Assembly (NCBI GenBank): GCA_024704765.1
Contig: JAKMXF010000298.1
Span: forward strand, 434,001 to 498,000
DNA from: Oopsacas minuta
Lineage: Eukaryota > Porifera > Hexactinellida > Lyssacinosida > Leucopsacidae
Direction: 5' to 3'
DNA: 64,000 bases
Shown: positions 11,101 through 21,665 of the stretch, one piece after another
Position numbering within the stretch: position 1 is the first letter of the stretch
Layout of the letters: each line of letters begins with the position of its first letter
Notes under the pieces: generated by a model
Databases searched by the model: none
What the model was told of the DNA's origin: nothing
Seen by the model: the letters and a program-made list of their open reading frames with translations, nothing else
Program-made: the position numbers and the translations under genes

Positions 11101-14100
11101 CACATTCACTACAGTCAAAGCCTCCAAACATAGGGTTACATTGACAAGTGTTTATCCGTGGAACACAAGGATACCCGTGACAGTCATTTGGACAACATGA
11201 TTCTTTCATTTGGATAGGACAAGCTGATAAAGTGCTGACGTCAGTATCTTCTATGCAGCTGTGTGTAATAACACAGTAGGTACATTTAGAATTAGTACGA
11301 CAGGTGCTACAATCACATGACAGGTGTTCACATGCTATATCTAAGTAAGGTACATATATTATATCATGAAATATGTTCACGTAAAGAGAAAGAAGTAGTG
11401 ATCAAGTAATCTGGTAAACGCTCGTTAATATCAATACAGGTGACGTCGAAATTCATACTCTTAAGTACGCTAGTATTGAAGGGACGATAATAGCTTAGTA
11501 GTTTGTATGAATTAACGAGAATATAATGTATGTGGAGTTCGTCTATTACTAGACTATTAGCAAGTCGCCTTTCGCATGCATTTCACTTGCTATTAGAGCA
11601 TTATTTCCAATACAAAATGGACTCTAAGTCCCTGAAAAATCTAGCTACTGTATTAAGCGGGTATCGCTAATAAGTGAACATCACTGTATAACTTTAGCGG
11701 CATCAGATAATATTATTCTTAAAACTCTATAAACCAAGAATACAAGTGAAATTTATATGTATAATCTGAAAAATGAGCTCCTCTAAAATGAAAATATCAA
11801 CCTCCCAAATAATGACATAGTCTCGATTGACATCTAAAAATGCCTGCCAAGTTGGCCAGTTTTCATAGTAAAAATTACTAAATATATATTTATCATAACA
11901 TTACCTATAAAATTAGCATTCCAAAAGTTCCCTTCATGCACCTGGTTAAGAGTAAAATTAATTCCATTATCATTGAGAGGTGTAGGTGTCCCCTCTGAAT
12001 AATAATATCTAAGTATTTCAGCAGGTAAGATTTGTGACGGACAATCGTGATCTTTCTCTGAAAAACTTAGCAAAACACTTCCATTCCAATAAAGATACGC
12101 TACATACCATGGAATTATCTTCCCATAAACTATATTGAGAGTTCCATTTTGTGTTTGATTGTAAGACCGTAGAAATGGAAAATCACCTTCTAATTTCAAA
12201 TAGTTGAAGTTGACAATCGAGTCAAACTTTATTAATTCAATATTCTTGATATGAAACAATCCGTGATTATCAATACTCATAGAACTCTGTGAATGTGGTA
12301 TATAGTACCCAGACATTGTGAGAAAGGCTTTCCTCTTAAGGAGAATAGCAGTGTTATATAGTCGGGCTGAAGGGTTCCAGGCTGGAGTACACACTGTGTT
12401 TATGTGACAATCCCAGTTAGAAGCCCCTGTTATAGTTACCGTCCTAGCAAGAGAGAAATAACCTCCGAACCAATCCAAACGTTCTATTTCTAAATGAATA
12501 TAACCATCAGATAAATTAAATAATCTCTTCAACAAACCGAAAATATAGTATGGCTACATACCACATACATTAATTTTATCCTGCAACTATGGAAATGGTT
12601 TGAAGTTAAGTCAGACATATCCTTAGATAAATGGTTCCCTTCCCTAGTCAATTTGTCCACCTGTGTGTCTTGGACAACTAGGAAAACGAATCAAACGAAA
12701 CTATGTAAACTGATGTTGAACTTAAAAATGTACATTGAATATTGTGTGGTTTATGCTTCTGTTAAACAGTGTTAACATATTAAGTAAAATAAAATAGCCA
12801 GTTACTTGTCCATACATCCAATGATTAGATTAAATTTCAGGGTGGGATAGTCTGAATTCAGCTGATTTGTTATTCTTAATAGTTTTCAGCTCAATAGATT
12901 TCGAAACTCGTTATTACCAGAAATTCAGTTTCTTTAAATCCTAATACAGTGAAACCTGAATAATCCAAAAATCTCGTCGGATTACGGCTGAATTTCACGA
13001 AAGACATCAGGATCAGAATGACATAAAACAAATTATGGCATTTTCTAGGGAATTAGTCGATCACCAATTTAATGACACGATCACGACCGTTCATTGAAAA
13101 ATAATCGGAGATAGTAATCTCGATCCTTTCGCCAAAAAGGATCTCGATATTCTTCACGATCATCATTTTAGCGATCACTTTTCTGAAATTTATAAGCATC
13201 TCCTATAGAGAGATGCTATTGAGTCCGTCCGTCGTTCTGGGCGATCATGCGAATCTATCAGTCAGATTGCCATGAAAGTTAGCGCATAAAGTTTGGGGTT
13301 TAGATTCGCAAATATTATCTGCCTAAAGGATCGAAAATATCGAACTTTCGGGAAAAATGATCTCGATCTTCCATGAGATCACTGTATTTAAAAAGATAGA
13401 CGATCATCCCTCGATCGTCAAAAATAGATCACGATACTAATACCTTATCATTTACTCACCTATTTCTTGCTCAGTGTTAATATACAGGACACTGAATTCA
13501 TGGTACATAGAGAGATAGTCAATATGAATTGTAGAGTTAACATTCTTAGGAATATCTTCTAAATCACTAATTGCAACTTCTGAGTCATTAATGTATATAG
13601 AATTAATCTGATTAGGAGAGGTAATGTATACACACACGTAGTATGTATCTATCTGTCTGTTCAGCTCGTATAGAGTCTGTATTGATATCGTATTGGTGAG
13701 ATTATTGAGGTAAAGATCTATCTAATTGAATAATATTTAAATAACGTACTACGTTGTTAAGGAATTTGTGGATGATTTACAAAGATTATATTATACGTAG
13801 GAATTATTTTTGAAACATTCCATGGATTCTAGCCTCTGTACTTTTCATCAGTCATTAGATAGTTTTTCCAAAGAAACTTGAGAAATGTGCCTAACAATTC
13901 AGGAATGCAGTGTATATTGCAAAAAGCTACCAAATTACCTTTCATTACTAATAAGTTCCCAGAGAAGAAATTTGGGAGAAAAAGTTCTGTTAATTGATCT
14001 TTTCCCGGATATGTATATATATATATATATATATATTAGAGGTTGCAAGCCGGCCCAAGCCTAGTTTGAGCTTCTGACTTATACTTTAGGGCACCGAATA

Positions 14101-15665
14101 AACCTGCCATTAACTTTGAAGTAATTTCGGTTAATTGCTTATATTAAATTAAAATCATCATTGAAATTCGTATTCATCTATTTTCATTCAATTTTAGAAT
14201 TATTCTAACTATGTTTTAGGTATGCGTCGTGCAGTGCTGGGCTCGGGCTGAAAAACTTAGCCTATTGCGACATCTAATATATGCAAGTGATCCCAAATTT
14301 TTCATAAATTGTACTAGAGTAGACGTACATTTAAATAAAGATACATACGCACTGTAAAAGTAAGACCCAATTATTCAGCTACTACAGTCAACTCCCAGTA
14401 TATCGAACTCCGCTTATATCAAATTAATTCTCGCTGTCCATTGAGCTTCGATATAACCGGAGTTGACTGTATTGATTATTCGTTAATATTTATGAGCGAT
14501 TAATAACCAACAAGCAATAGGTTAAACATATGTATAAGATGAAAAAGCTGGGTAATTAATACAAACTACACCATGCACAAAACTCACCATAGAGTGTTCA
14601 ACTTCATAACGTTTCTCCTTGAAAGTAACATTATACACAGAAATAGATATATCTTTCTTATTATCAGGATATAGCCCTTCTATATACACAATAGTAGAAT
14701 CTTGATCCGATACAAAATCAAATATACAATTTCTAAGATTAACTTTGGAATTATACAAAGCAAGACCCTTCCCAACTTCACATTGTAGAGTCTGGTTATC
14801 AGAGATGAAGGTAGAATTCTCAATATTCAAACATCTAACATTCTTAGTCATAATTAACCCACCAGCATTTCCACTTGCAAATCCATTTCTTAACACTAAT
14901 CCAACCAAGTCAACTATATTATATTCTTCGGGTTGAGCTAATCTAGTCATGAATCGACTATTTCCTCTTAAATCAAATACACATAAATCATTCTCACTAG
15001 TGACGTCACATCGAATTGAAATGTTTACCTTGTGAGTTAGATTTAAAGAATGTTGTATACCACTAAACATTCCAGGCTGTATACGAATTAAAATACCAGT
15101 TTTTCCATCGGGAACACGATTTATAGCACCTTGTAATGAGCTACAAGGATTATCATTGCTACAATCTTGAGTATCATTACCGTACTCTGCTATGTAGAAT
15201 GTGATGTCTAGATTGAGAGACCAGATTTATCGTTAATTCATAAAATATGATTATTCCTAAAAGTTTACATCTTAGTACCCGCAATGTATATAAAGATCCA
15301 TAATTTACTGAAAAAACGAGTTTTGACATATCCATGGTATTTTGATCCTGACGGAAATTTCAAGGTTAGGTCAAATACGCAAATGTATATATTTAAAAGG
15401 GCGGTGAAAGTGTTAAATAGTGGTCAGGCCCTACCATACAATTGAGTAGGCCCAGGCAAAATAGGGTCATGACATGGCCTGACTAGCCTGACCATTCGCG
15501 CTGTCCCCGATTTAAAACTGAATACAAAGAAATAAAGAACAGTTATAATGTGAATTCATTACCTGGAGTGAAAGTAGCATCACAGAATGAGTTAGCTGGT
15601 TCCGAGGAACAACCCTCTGAATTGTGTAATAAAAATAGTATTAAAAATATTGAATAAAAATACAT
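8113..15665 (-). CDS. Receptor-type TKL protein kinase, 12 exons
   Basis: Joined in frame by eye: 15563-15665, 14588-15207, 13460-13721, 12661-12677 (tentative microexon), 11905-12553, 11104-11340, 10389-10614, 10190-10330, 9463-9616, 9151-9309, 8515-8685 (or 8688) and 8113-8277; about 967 residues. Exon 1 encodes a signal peptide ([13 protein letters not shown]). The ectodomain has a repetitive 'NCIFDF/NSTFIS'-style stretch like Pbh1/Pmp beta-helix repeats and a Cys-rich EGF-like module (exon at 11104-11340). A hydrophobic membrane span ([18 protein letters not shown]) follows directly. The kinase shows [13 protein letters not shown], a helix-C Glu, [14 protein letters not shown] and [14 protein letters not shown] rather than HRDLAARN points to the TKL group, so Ser/Thr or dual specificity is more likely than classical tyrosine kinase activity. 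All catalytic residues are present. The ligand is unknown. Confidence 0.8.
8728..8876. mobile_element. Degenerate pogo/Tigger-like MITE in kinase intron
   Basis: Begins 'CAGTAGAACCTCATTAATAC', the same terminal type as the element at 45144, and has internal inverted 'cgttcgtattaac' motifs and a decayed right end. It lies in the intron between the exons at 9151 and 8688. Confidence 0.5.
10912..11091. mobile_element. MITE with CAGGNTTGCCGTGGGT inverted ends, copy 1
   Basis: 180-base element with 16-base terminal inverted repeats (CAGGCTTGCCGTGGGT against CAGGGTTGCCGTGGGT, one mismatch) and internal 'gggaattccc' palindromes. It sits in the intron just after the EGF-module exon, ending 13 bases from its splice donor. 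The same family recurs at 48317-48442. I could not define a target-site duplication. Confidence 0.75.
13722..14587. other. Kinase intron with AT microsatellite and MITE
   Basis: The intron between kinase exons 2 and 3 holds an (AT)n run at about 14012-14036 and the 85-base pogo-like MITE described separately. No further exon could be supported. Confidence 0.5.
14385..14469. mobile_element. 85-base pogo-like MITE with TA target duplication
   Basis: Inverted ends start CAGTCAACTCC on both strands and continue imperfectly to 'TATATCGAA' (about 23 bases). The element is flanked directly by TA on each side, as expected for Tc1/mariner/pogo insertions. No coding capacity. Confidence 0.75.
15421..15494. 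repeat. Short inverted repeat (TGGTCAGGC arms)
   Basis: TGGTCAGGCC at the left and GCCTGACCA at the right form inverted arms about 75 bases apart in kinase intron 1; probably a small transposon remnant. Confidence 0.5.
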
Positions 15666-16517
15666 ATCAGTTGTTAGAATCTGTCACCAGCCAGGAAATA
15701 AACATCGATAAAACTAGTCAACAATATTACAAAGATAGAACTAATCATGTAATAAAAGGGACGGAATTATGGTGTAAATAATTAGGTCACATATTCAAAA
15801 ATAGGAAAATAATACTCATTCGATAATCGACGAACTTTTTTCCTTGAGAGTTCGAACTAACACACGATGACTATTTCTTTCATTGAAACTTAGTCTGGCC
15901 ATGAGCTATATAGTCAAGAAAAAAATTATGGGAAAACGCTTTCTGGTGCCATGGTGATGACAAAATTGAAGTTGATAAAACCCTGGAGAAAGAGTGTATA
16001 ATAATAATCAGTATGACCAAAGATATTCCACGGTATTTTTAGTAAAGTTGATTTCTGTCATTTTGGCCAAACTTGACAAACTAGTGGACCTGAGTGTATT
16101 CATGATATAAAATTGTATAACTATTGTGGCCATATGCCAAGAAAGTTGAGAACCCAGGTATACAAGATTTATTGTTGGTATGAAATTATACTGTGTTCAT
16201 CGTAAATTTCCAGGACCGCTTGGCCTGCATGATGTGCGACGTCAAACAAACTTTAAATCATTATTAAATCGAAAATAAACGTCGTCTAAATAGCAACCCC
16301 AATTATATTCCACTCAATTATCTACATACAAAGGTAAGTATTCTCTAAATTCAATAATGGAAATGAAACTTAATATATCTCTAATATTATTGTAAAGTTA
16401 CTAATGAATCAAATGAAATGTTAAGAATGTAAAACTATCTAGAAATTAATAAGTGTGTACGGGGGTATTACAAATTAAAGGGTTCTAATATCAAATTTCA
16501 TTACGACCTACACGTAA
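15666..16517. other. Spacer between prohibitin and receptor kinase
   Basis: No gene or structured repeat supported. It should hold the kinase promoter side and the prohibitin 3' region. Confidence 0.4.
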
Positions 16518-17440
16518 CTATGTTGGAATTTGTAACAAAAGATTCTGATCATGACCACCGGGTAGATAGGCAACATTCTTTGAATGAGAAAGTTGTTTAG
16601 CTAAATCTTCAGCAGTTTCAAGTCTTCTCAACTCAATCAAACTGTCTCCAGCTGTGGTAAACGCATCTGCTAGGATCTGTGCAGCCTTGGCGTCTCCCTC
16701 AGAACTAATCACATTTGCTTGTTTAATAAATTCAGCTTTCTCCACTACGAATCGAGCCTTTTCAGCTTCCTGTTGCGCCACCTGCTTCTGTTCTACAGCA
16801 CTAGTGAATTCCCTTCCAAAGTTAAGATGTGTGATAGATATATCATCGAGTAATATACCAAAATAATCAGCTCGTAGTGATAACATGTCTCCAATACGCT
16901 GACTAACTAAATCTCTTTGAGTTAACAGTTCTGAAGCATCAAACTCTGCCACCACTGACTTCAAAACCTCTAAATTAGTATTGCAATAAATTAGAAATTC
17001 ATGCCATATTTCCTTAATAATAAATTTACAAAGTGTGTACCCGTAGTGTATATTTTACCTGTAGTAATGGAAGGCAAGACCTTATCAGCATATTCTGTCC
17101 CTAGATTCCTGTATATATTAACCAACTGAGTTTCTTGGGGATGGAACAATACTCTGAGGGTGATGTCTACTGTCTGTAGATCCTTGCTACCCGTTTCCAC
17201 ACGTATACTCCTTGGGGTGGAGCGGATACTATATATGTAAGGCTTCTGGATAAGCGGTATCAAAAAGTGAGTTCCCTCTGACGTGACATCCTTCAGGACT
17301 CCACGAAATCTGTCAAATATTATCCCTCGCTCACCTCCATCCACATTGTAAAGACACTGATTCACAGCTGCACCTACCGCAGCCATACCTAATCCCAACC
17401 AACCTAACTTGCTTACCAACCCATAAGCAGCTCTAGCCAT
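16518..17440 (-). CDS. PHB1: Prohibitin 1, two exons
   Basis: Exons 17059-17440 and 16518-16969, joined in phase 1 at an 'ACTACAG|GTAAAA' donor and 'AATTTAG' acceptor, giving 277 residues (family usual about 272). Prohibitin 1 forms ring assemblies with prohibitin 2 in the mitochondrial inner membrane, where it scaffolds membrane proteases and supports cristae and lipid organisation. Visible features: an N-terminal hydrophobic anchor ([12 protein letters not shown]), the SPFH/PHB domain with '[11 protein letters not shown]' and 'LRVLFHPQ', and a C-terminal Ala/Glu-rich coiled coil followed by 'YLPGG'. The exon junction rebuilds '[20 protein letters not shown]', the conserved family segment, which supports the splice sites. 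It appears intact. Confidence 0.95.
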
Positions 17441-17768
17441 GATAACCTAGAATTATATCAACTTTAGAAAAATAATCGTTTAATGAATTGAGGGAACTCG
17501 ACATGCTACAGGTAAACCACGGAAAGCGGCATTAGTGGTTAGCGGTCGCAACGAGCCGAAACTACCCGATTTAGGGCATAGAGGCCCCGAAGTCCGGTCT
17601 GGCCTGACGCATACCCACAACAACATAGTTGATAATATTTTCTAAAATTTAATGAAAATTTAATGAACCAGATCTTACAATCAGTAACTGTGATTGGATA
17701 CAATTTCAATGATGATTTTAGTAATTTAATAGCACTGTTCGTTTGAAATGTTGATGGGGGCGGGGACA

Positions 17769-17866
17769 TTAGGAGTGTGCTCCCAAATCTTGTATCAATT
17801 CTTGGCTAATCATACCTCGTGCAAACTTATCGCATAATGACGCAGAGGCATCACTCACACTGTCTA
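17769..17866 (-). other. Possible orphan 3' exon
   Basis: After a 'TGTGTAG' acceptor-like site the minus strand reads 32 residues ending in 'ISQELIQDLGAHS' and a stop. The composition looks protein-like, but no upstream exon with matching phase could be found, and the larger gene just upstream ends with its own stop and an AATAAA near 17966. It may be an alternative 3' exon of that gene or chance. Confidence 0.2.
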
Positions 17867-18038
17867 CACAAAGTAAAATAAGTAGCATAAATTCTAATTG
17901 ATGAACAATAGAAACAACAAAGAAACAAAAATATATGTCTAAGCCTTCGGCAATTTCGAATTCTTTATTAATTAAAGATAATAAAAAGTATAGATAGATC
18001 GTCAGGAGTGTTTTGGTTGAATTCAAAAATGTGAAACA

Positions 18039-20528
18039 TCAAAAGTATGAAGTAATTAAAGCTTGTAATCTTGTCAATTCGACTAGCTGTAATTGACTCT
18101 TGTTAATTTGTGAAGTTAGCTTATCTAAAAACGACTGTGCTCCCTTGCAAGCTATGACATCATCTTGATTAAAATCTCCACTATTAACAATCCCTCTCAA
18201 AGCGATACAGAGCATCGACTCAAATTCGTGAATGACACTCATTTCGATCGGTACTCGAAGTTTAGAATTAAACCCTATGGATGAAGCAATAGCTTCAAAT
18301 TTCTGCTCATCATAGCCAATTTTTAATAATTTAATCAATTTCTTGTCAGTAGCTACTTGAAAAGGGTAATTTCCATACTTATCAAGATGTAAAAGTAAAG
18401 AAGGGCCTCCTAATTTCAATAGACAAACACATACATCTATATTACCATACTTGGCAGCTAAATGCAATGGTGTAACTCCTGTTCTGCTCTGAATAATGTT
18501 AAAATACTTTTCAGTATCAAGTGAAGTCTCTACGATAGCTTCAATACTAGAAACTTTTCCATACCAACAAGCTCTTAATAGAGAATTCCAATTTTTATCA
18601 TCAAATACATTCGGTTCACATCCAGACAGAATTAATTTTCTAATATTATTACAGTCACCGAGTTGAGAAGCTTTTATCAATCGATTCTTTAAACTATTAG
18701 AAATTGTCGTTTCAGTGGATTCAACTACTGAATGTTTTGGAAGGAAATTAGTGTAGTTCGTAAAAAAATCTCTCAATTTGGGAGAGATACATTTATTATT
18801 TGACGGAGAAACCCCAATTTCTTGTAAGCGTAATTGTGCCATATAACCAGCAAACCATGGCGGATTAATACAATCTAGTAAATGGGTATGAGGATTTGAT
18901 TTAACTTCTGTGAGATGTTTATGGAATTCTTTAGCTGCCTCATTAAGCCACAAAGAATCGATATTTTTCCTAGCACATTCTAGCACAAGTCCAAGCATTC
19001 TAAACAATGTATGAATCAATGGACAAGGTTTAGAGATTAATGTGCAAACTAATGCTGTAAAATCCTTAAAATTATCGCTCAAATTGCAACGAGATTTTGG
19101 CCAGAATAACGATTGAGTGAAGCTCACACTATTCGGCTGGGAATAAGCCAACTCGCTTTCTATAACGTCACAATACAGTTTCAGTATACAATCATGTGTA
19201 ACTTCAATATACTTTTTGTTACACAGAGTTTGAATTGAATTAAGCAGAAGGTCCCATGTAAAGATCTCCTGGTAGCAGACAGCGTTAGCAAATGTACTAG
19301 CTGGATGTGTCTTTATGACGTCACATAATAACGTAGCTGTCTGTATTATAGTGGTAACATCCTGTGTTGTGACGAGATATGTAACAAGTGGTGATAATAG
19401 AGTTGTAGATATTATAATGCGTGGAGTTGTGATACAAGCACGTACGAATTGTAAGGAATTAATCTTAACGAAACTAGTTTGACCTTCTAGCGGTAGGTTA
19501 ATAGTGTCATCAATCCATTCATTAGGAAGTTCACTACCTTCAATATCGTGTTCAGGAGTGAAATTATAAATATAATCTGGGGTTGTGTATAGCTTTCTAT
19601 TACTCTCGAGTTTCTCTAAAGTGAGAACAGATATATGTGAGGAGAATAAGATAGGTGTTGGAGCGAGGAACACTTCATCTGACCAATTGCTTCTTGGTGT
19701 TTGAAAGTTTTCAAAATTCGAATCAGCTGATGCGGGAGACGTTAAACTGTGTTTATCAGTTAGGCCAACTATTTTGAGTCGTTCTGCTAATTGAGAACTT
19801 GTTGAACTGTCCTTTAGGTTATCTTTTCGTAAGAAATTTAATTCTGGAAGAGAAGAGGATTCATCATATTTAGAAATTCGTGATTTTCTAAGAGGTGATT
19901 TATAATTAGAAGCAAATAACTCCACTGTAGTAACGTCAGTAGGTAACAGGTCACTAAATTGAATATCTGAGTTATGAAACTGGTTGCTATCGTAATCACA
20001 ACCATTTTCATCCTGTTTATATGTTATGGGTGTCAAGCTTGGAGAGATCTGTACTAATCCATTGTATCTTGAAACATGTATACTAGAGCTAGCACGTTTC
20101 GGCGTTGATTGTTTAACATTGTTCGGAAGTGCGTTCAAAGGGGAATTTAGTTTTTTAAACGTATTTTCCTGTGTTTGATTAAAATTAGGTTTATTAGTTG
20201 GTGAAAATTTATGATGTGCGTTTCGATCTTTGCGAGTTAATTGGTAACGTGGTGAGCTAGTATAATCGTGTTTCTTGTAAAGACACGAAGTGGATTTAGA
20301 GCGGTTGGGTGTATAGAAAGGAGTTTGACAATCTTTTATACGTTTAGGAGGCGATTCGTCATCAGAATCACTTATCACAATTTCGTCAATAAATATGTCT
20401 GTAAGCCTTTTGGGCTTACATAGTACAACTTTTGGTGTAGTTAAGTCAATATTTTGTATTAGTTTAGGTGTTGTCAGATCTATTAAGGTTTCTATAGAAG
20501 ATTGTCTCTTCTTGGTGGGCGTCTTCAT
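18039..20528 (-). CDS. Ankyrin-repeat nuclear protein, possibly SLF1-like
   Basis: Single 829-residue frame. Residues 1-300 are polar and low-complexity with repeated 'LIDLTTPK' motifs and an acidic 'VISDSDDES' stretch resembling a SUMO-interacting motif. Residues about 350-620 are helical and ARM/HEAT-like. Residues about 640-755 hold two to three ankyrin repeats, including 'GVTPLHLAAKYGNIDVCVCL' and 'LDKYGNYPFQVA', followed by a helical tail. The helical-then-ankyrin order and a 'LLKLGGPSLLL' segment recall SLF1 (ANKRD32), which recruits SMC5/6 to damaged DNA, but the N-terminal BRCT pair of vertebrate SLF1 is absent, so the assignment is tentative. Other ankyrin nuclear proteins remain possible. 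Confidence 0.65.
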   Translation of the reverse strand: MKTPTKKRQSSIETLIDLTTPKLIQNIDLTTPKVVLCKPKRLTDIFIDEIVISDSDDESPPKRIKDCQTPFYTPNRSKSTSCLYKKHDYTSSPRYQLTRKDRNAHHKFSPTNKPNFNQTQENTFKKLNSPLNALPNNVKQSTPKRASSSIHVSRYNGLVQISPSLTPITYKQDENGCDYDSNQFHNSDIQFSDLLPTDVTTVELFASNYKSPLRKSRISKYDESSSLPELNFLRKDNLKDSSTSSQLAERLKIVGLTDKHSLTSPASADSNFENFQTPRSNWSDEVFLAPTPILFSSHISVLTLEKLESNRKLYTTPDYIYNFTPEHDIEGSELPNEWIDDTINLPLEGQTSFVKINSLQFVRACITTPRIIISTTLLSPLVTYLVTTQDVTTIIQTATLLCDVIKTHPASTFANAVCYQEIFTWDLLLNSIQTLCNKKYIEVTHDCILKLYCDVIESELAYSQPNSVSFTQSLFWPKSRCNLSDNFKDFTALVCTLISKPCPLIHTLFRMLGLVLECARKNIDSLWLNEAAKEFHKHLTEVKSNPHTHLLDCINPPWFAGYMAQLRLQEIGVSPSNNKCISPKLRDFFTNYTNFLPKHSVVESTETTISNSLKNRLIKASQLGDCNNIRKLILSGCEPNVFDDKNWNSLLRACWYGKVSSIEAIVETSLDTEKYFNIIQSRTGVTPLHLAAKYGNIDVCVCLLKLGGPSLLLHLDKYGNYPFQVATDKKLIKLLKIGYDEQKFEAIASSIGFNSKLRVPIEMSVIHEFESMLCIALRGIVNSGDFNQDDVIACKGAQSFLDKLTSQINKSQLQLVELTRLQALITSYF

Positions 20529-21665
20529 AGCAATTTTATTGAGGATCTAACGATAGCTTAACATATAAGGATTTTGATAAGGTAGACTACGCTTAACTTG
20601 GATACGTTGGCTTATCACAAAGTCCCAATTAACACATATAGTAGAACTTCACTAAGTGGGGGGAGGTTGAGCTAGCGAATTTCCTGTCTCCATTTATAAT
20701 TTCAAATGTAAATTAATGTTAACAAGAGATTTTGAGTGAATATGTATAGCCACTTCATTTTAACGGTATTCGATTTAATATAATATGCATTAAGGTTGTT
20801 GGTTGAATATAAGAAATTTTCTTCTTAGGAACCAAAACTTTCAATTCATCATAGCGATAAATAAGTGCTATTTTTTTTCCAAATTTAGCACAAAAATTGA
20901 TTATTCAAGAAAATTTTTCGTTAGAATTCCTCACTTATAGAGGTAAATTCAATGGTGAGACGATGCCTCATTCCCCACTTCCCGCTTATAGAGACCCCAT
21001 TTATAGAGCTTGTACTGTATTTTCCAATATGAATATCCCAATTAAATGTACACTATTAGTATTAGACATGTTTATGCAGTAACGCTCGTTATCTCGAACC
21101 CTTGTATCATTCTCCCAACACTTGATTTTCACACATCAAATCGAAATACGACAAGTTGGTAAAAGTAATGAGAAACTCATGTACAGAGATATGTATGTAC
21201 GAGCCCATCAGTTTACATGGACAGCCAACAACAATTAGAGCTATAAAGATCCCATCCCATATAATCAAACACCCCAACTCCCCAAATAGTCTTACTTTAT
21301 TCATAATTGTTAAAATTTAAAACTTCCAACGTAAGCATGCCCATTGCACACGCATCTCACCAGCCTTGCACACAAAATTAACTTTACACTAGCATAGAGG
21401 TTCCCAATTTGTCGGTCCACAGAATGTGTAAAATTGGTACAGGGGTCCACAGGTGAGAATATTGGGAATAACTGCACTAGCATGTACTAGCATATTCTCT
21501 CTATTTTAAACAAGTTATTACAATTTGTCGAACAAGTTCACTTTTTCCGAAAATCAATCTTAAAACTGGGAGAAGGAAATGTTCAATAACCAAGAGCTAT
21601 TGTAATTAAAATGAAAATTCGAATCCTACAATATAAGATAAACACTTAAGTAATATAATATATGA
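20529..21665. other. Gene-free interval with repeat remnants
   Basis: Contains 'tagtagaacttcactaagtg' near 20640 and a 'cttatagagaccccatttat' stretch near 20990, probably decayed ends of a pogo-like element, and a hAT-like 'ggttcccaa...gtccaca' remnant near 21400. No gene supported. Confidence 0.4.

Noticed and set aside
21107-21304. 65-residue hydrophobic minus-strand frame
   Set aside because: Membrane-like only because of AT-rich composition; no family resemblance and surrounded by repeat remnants.
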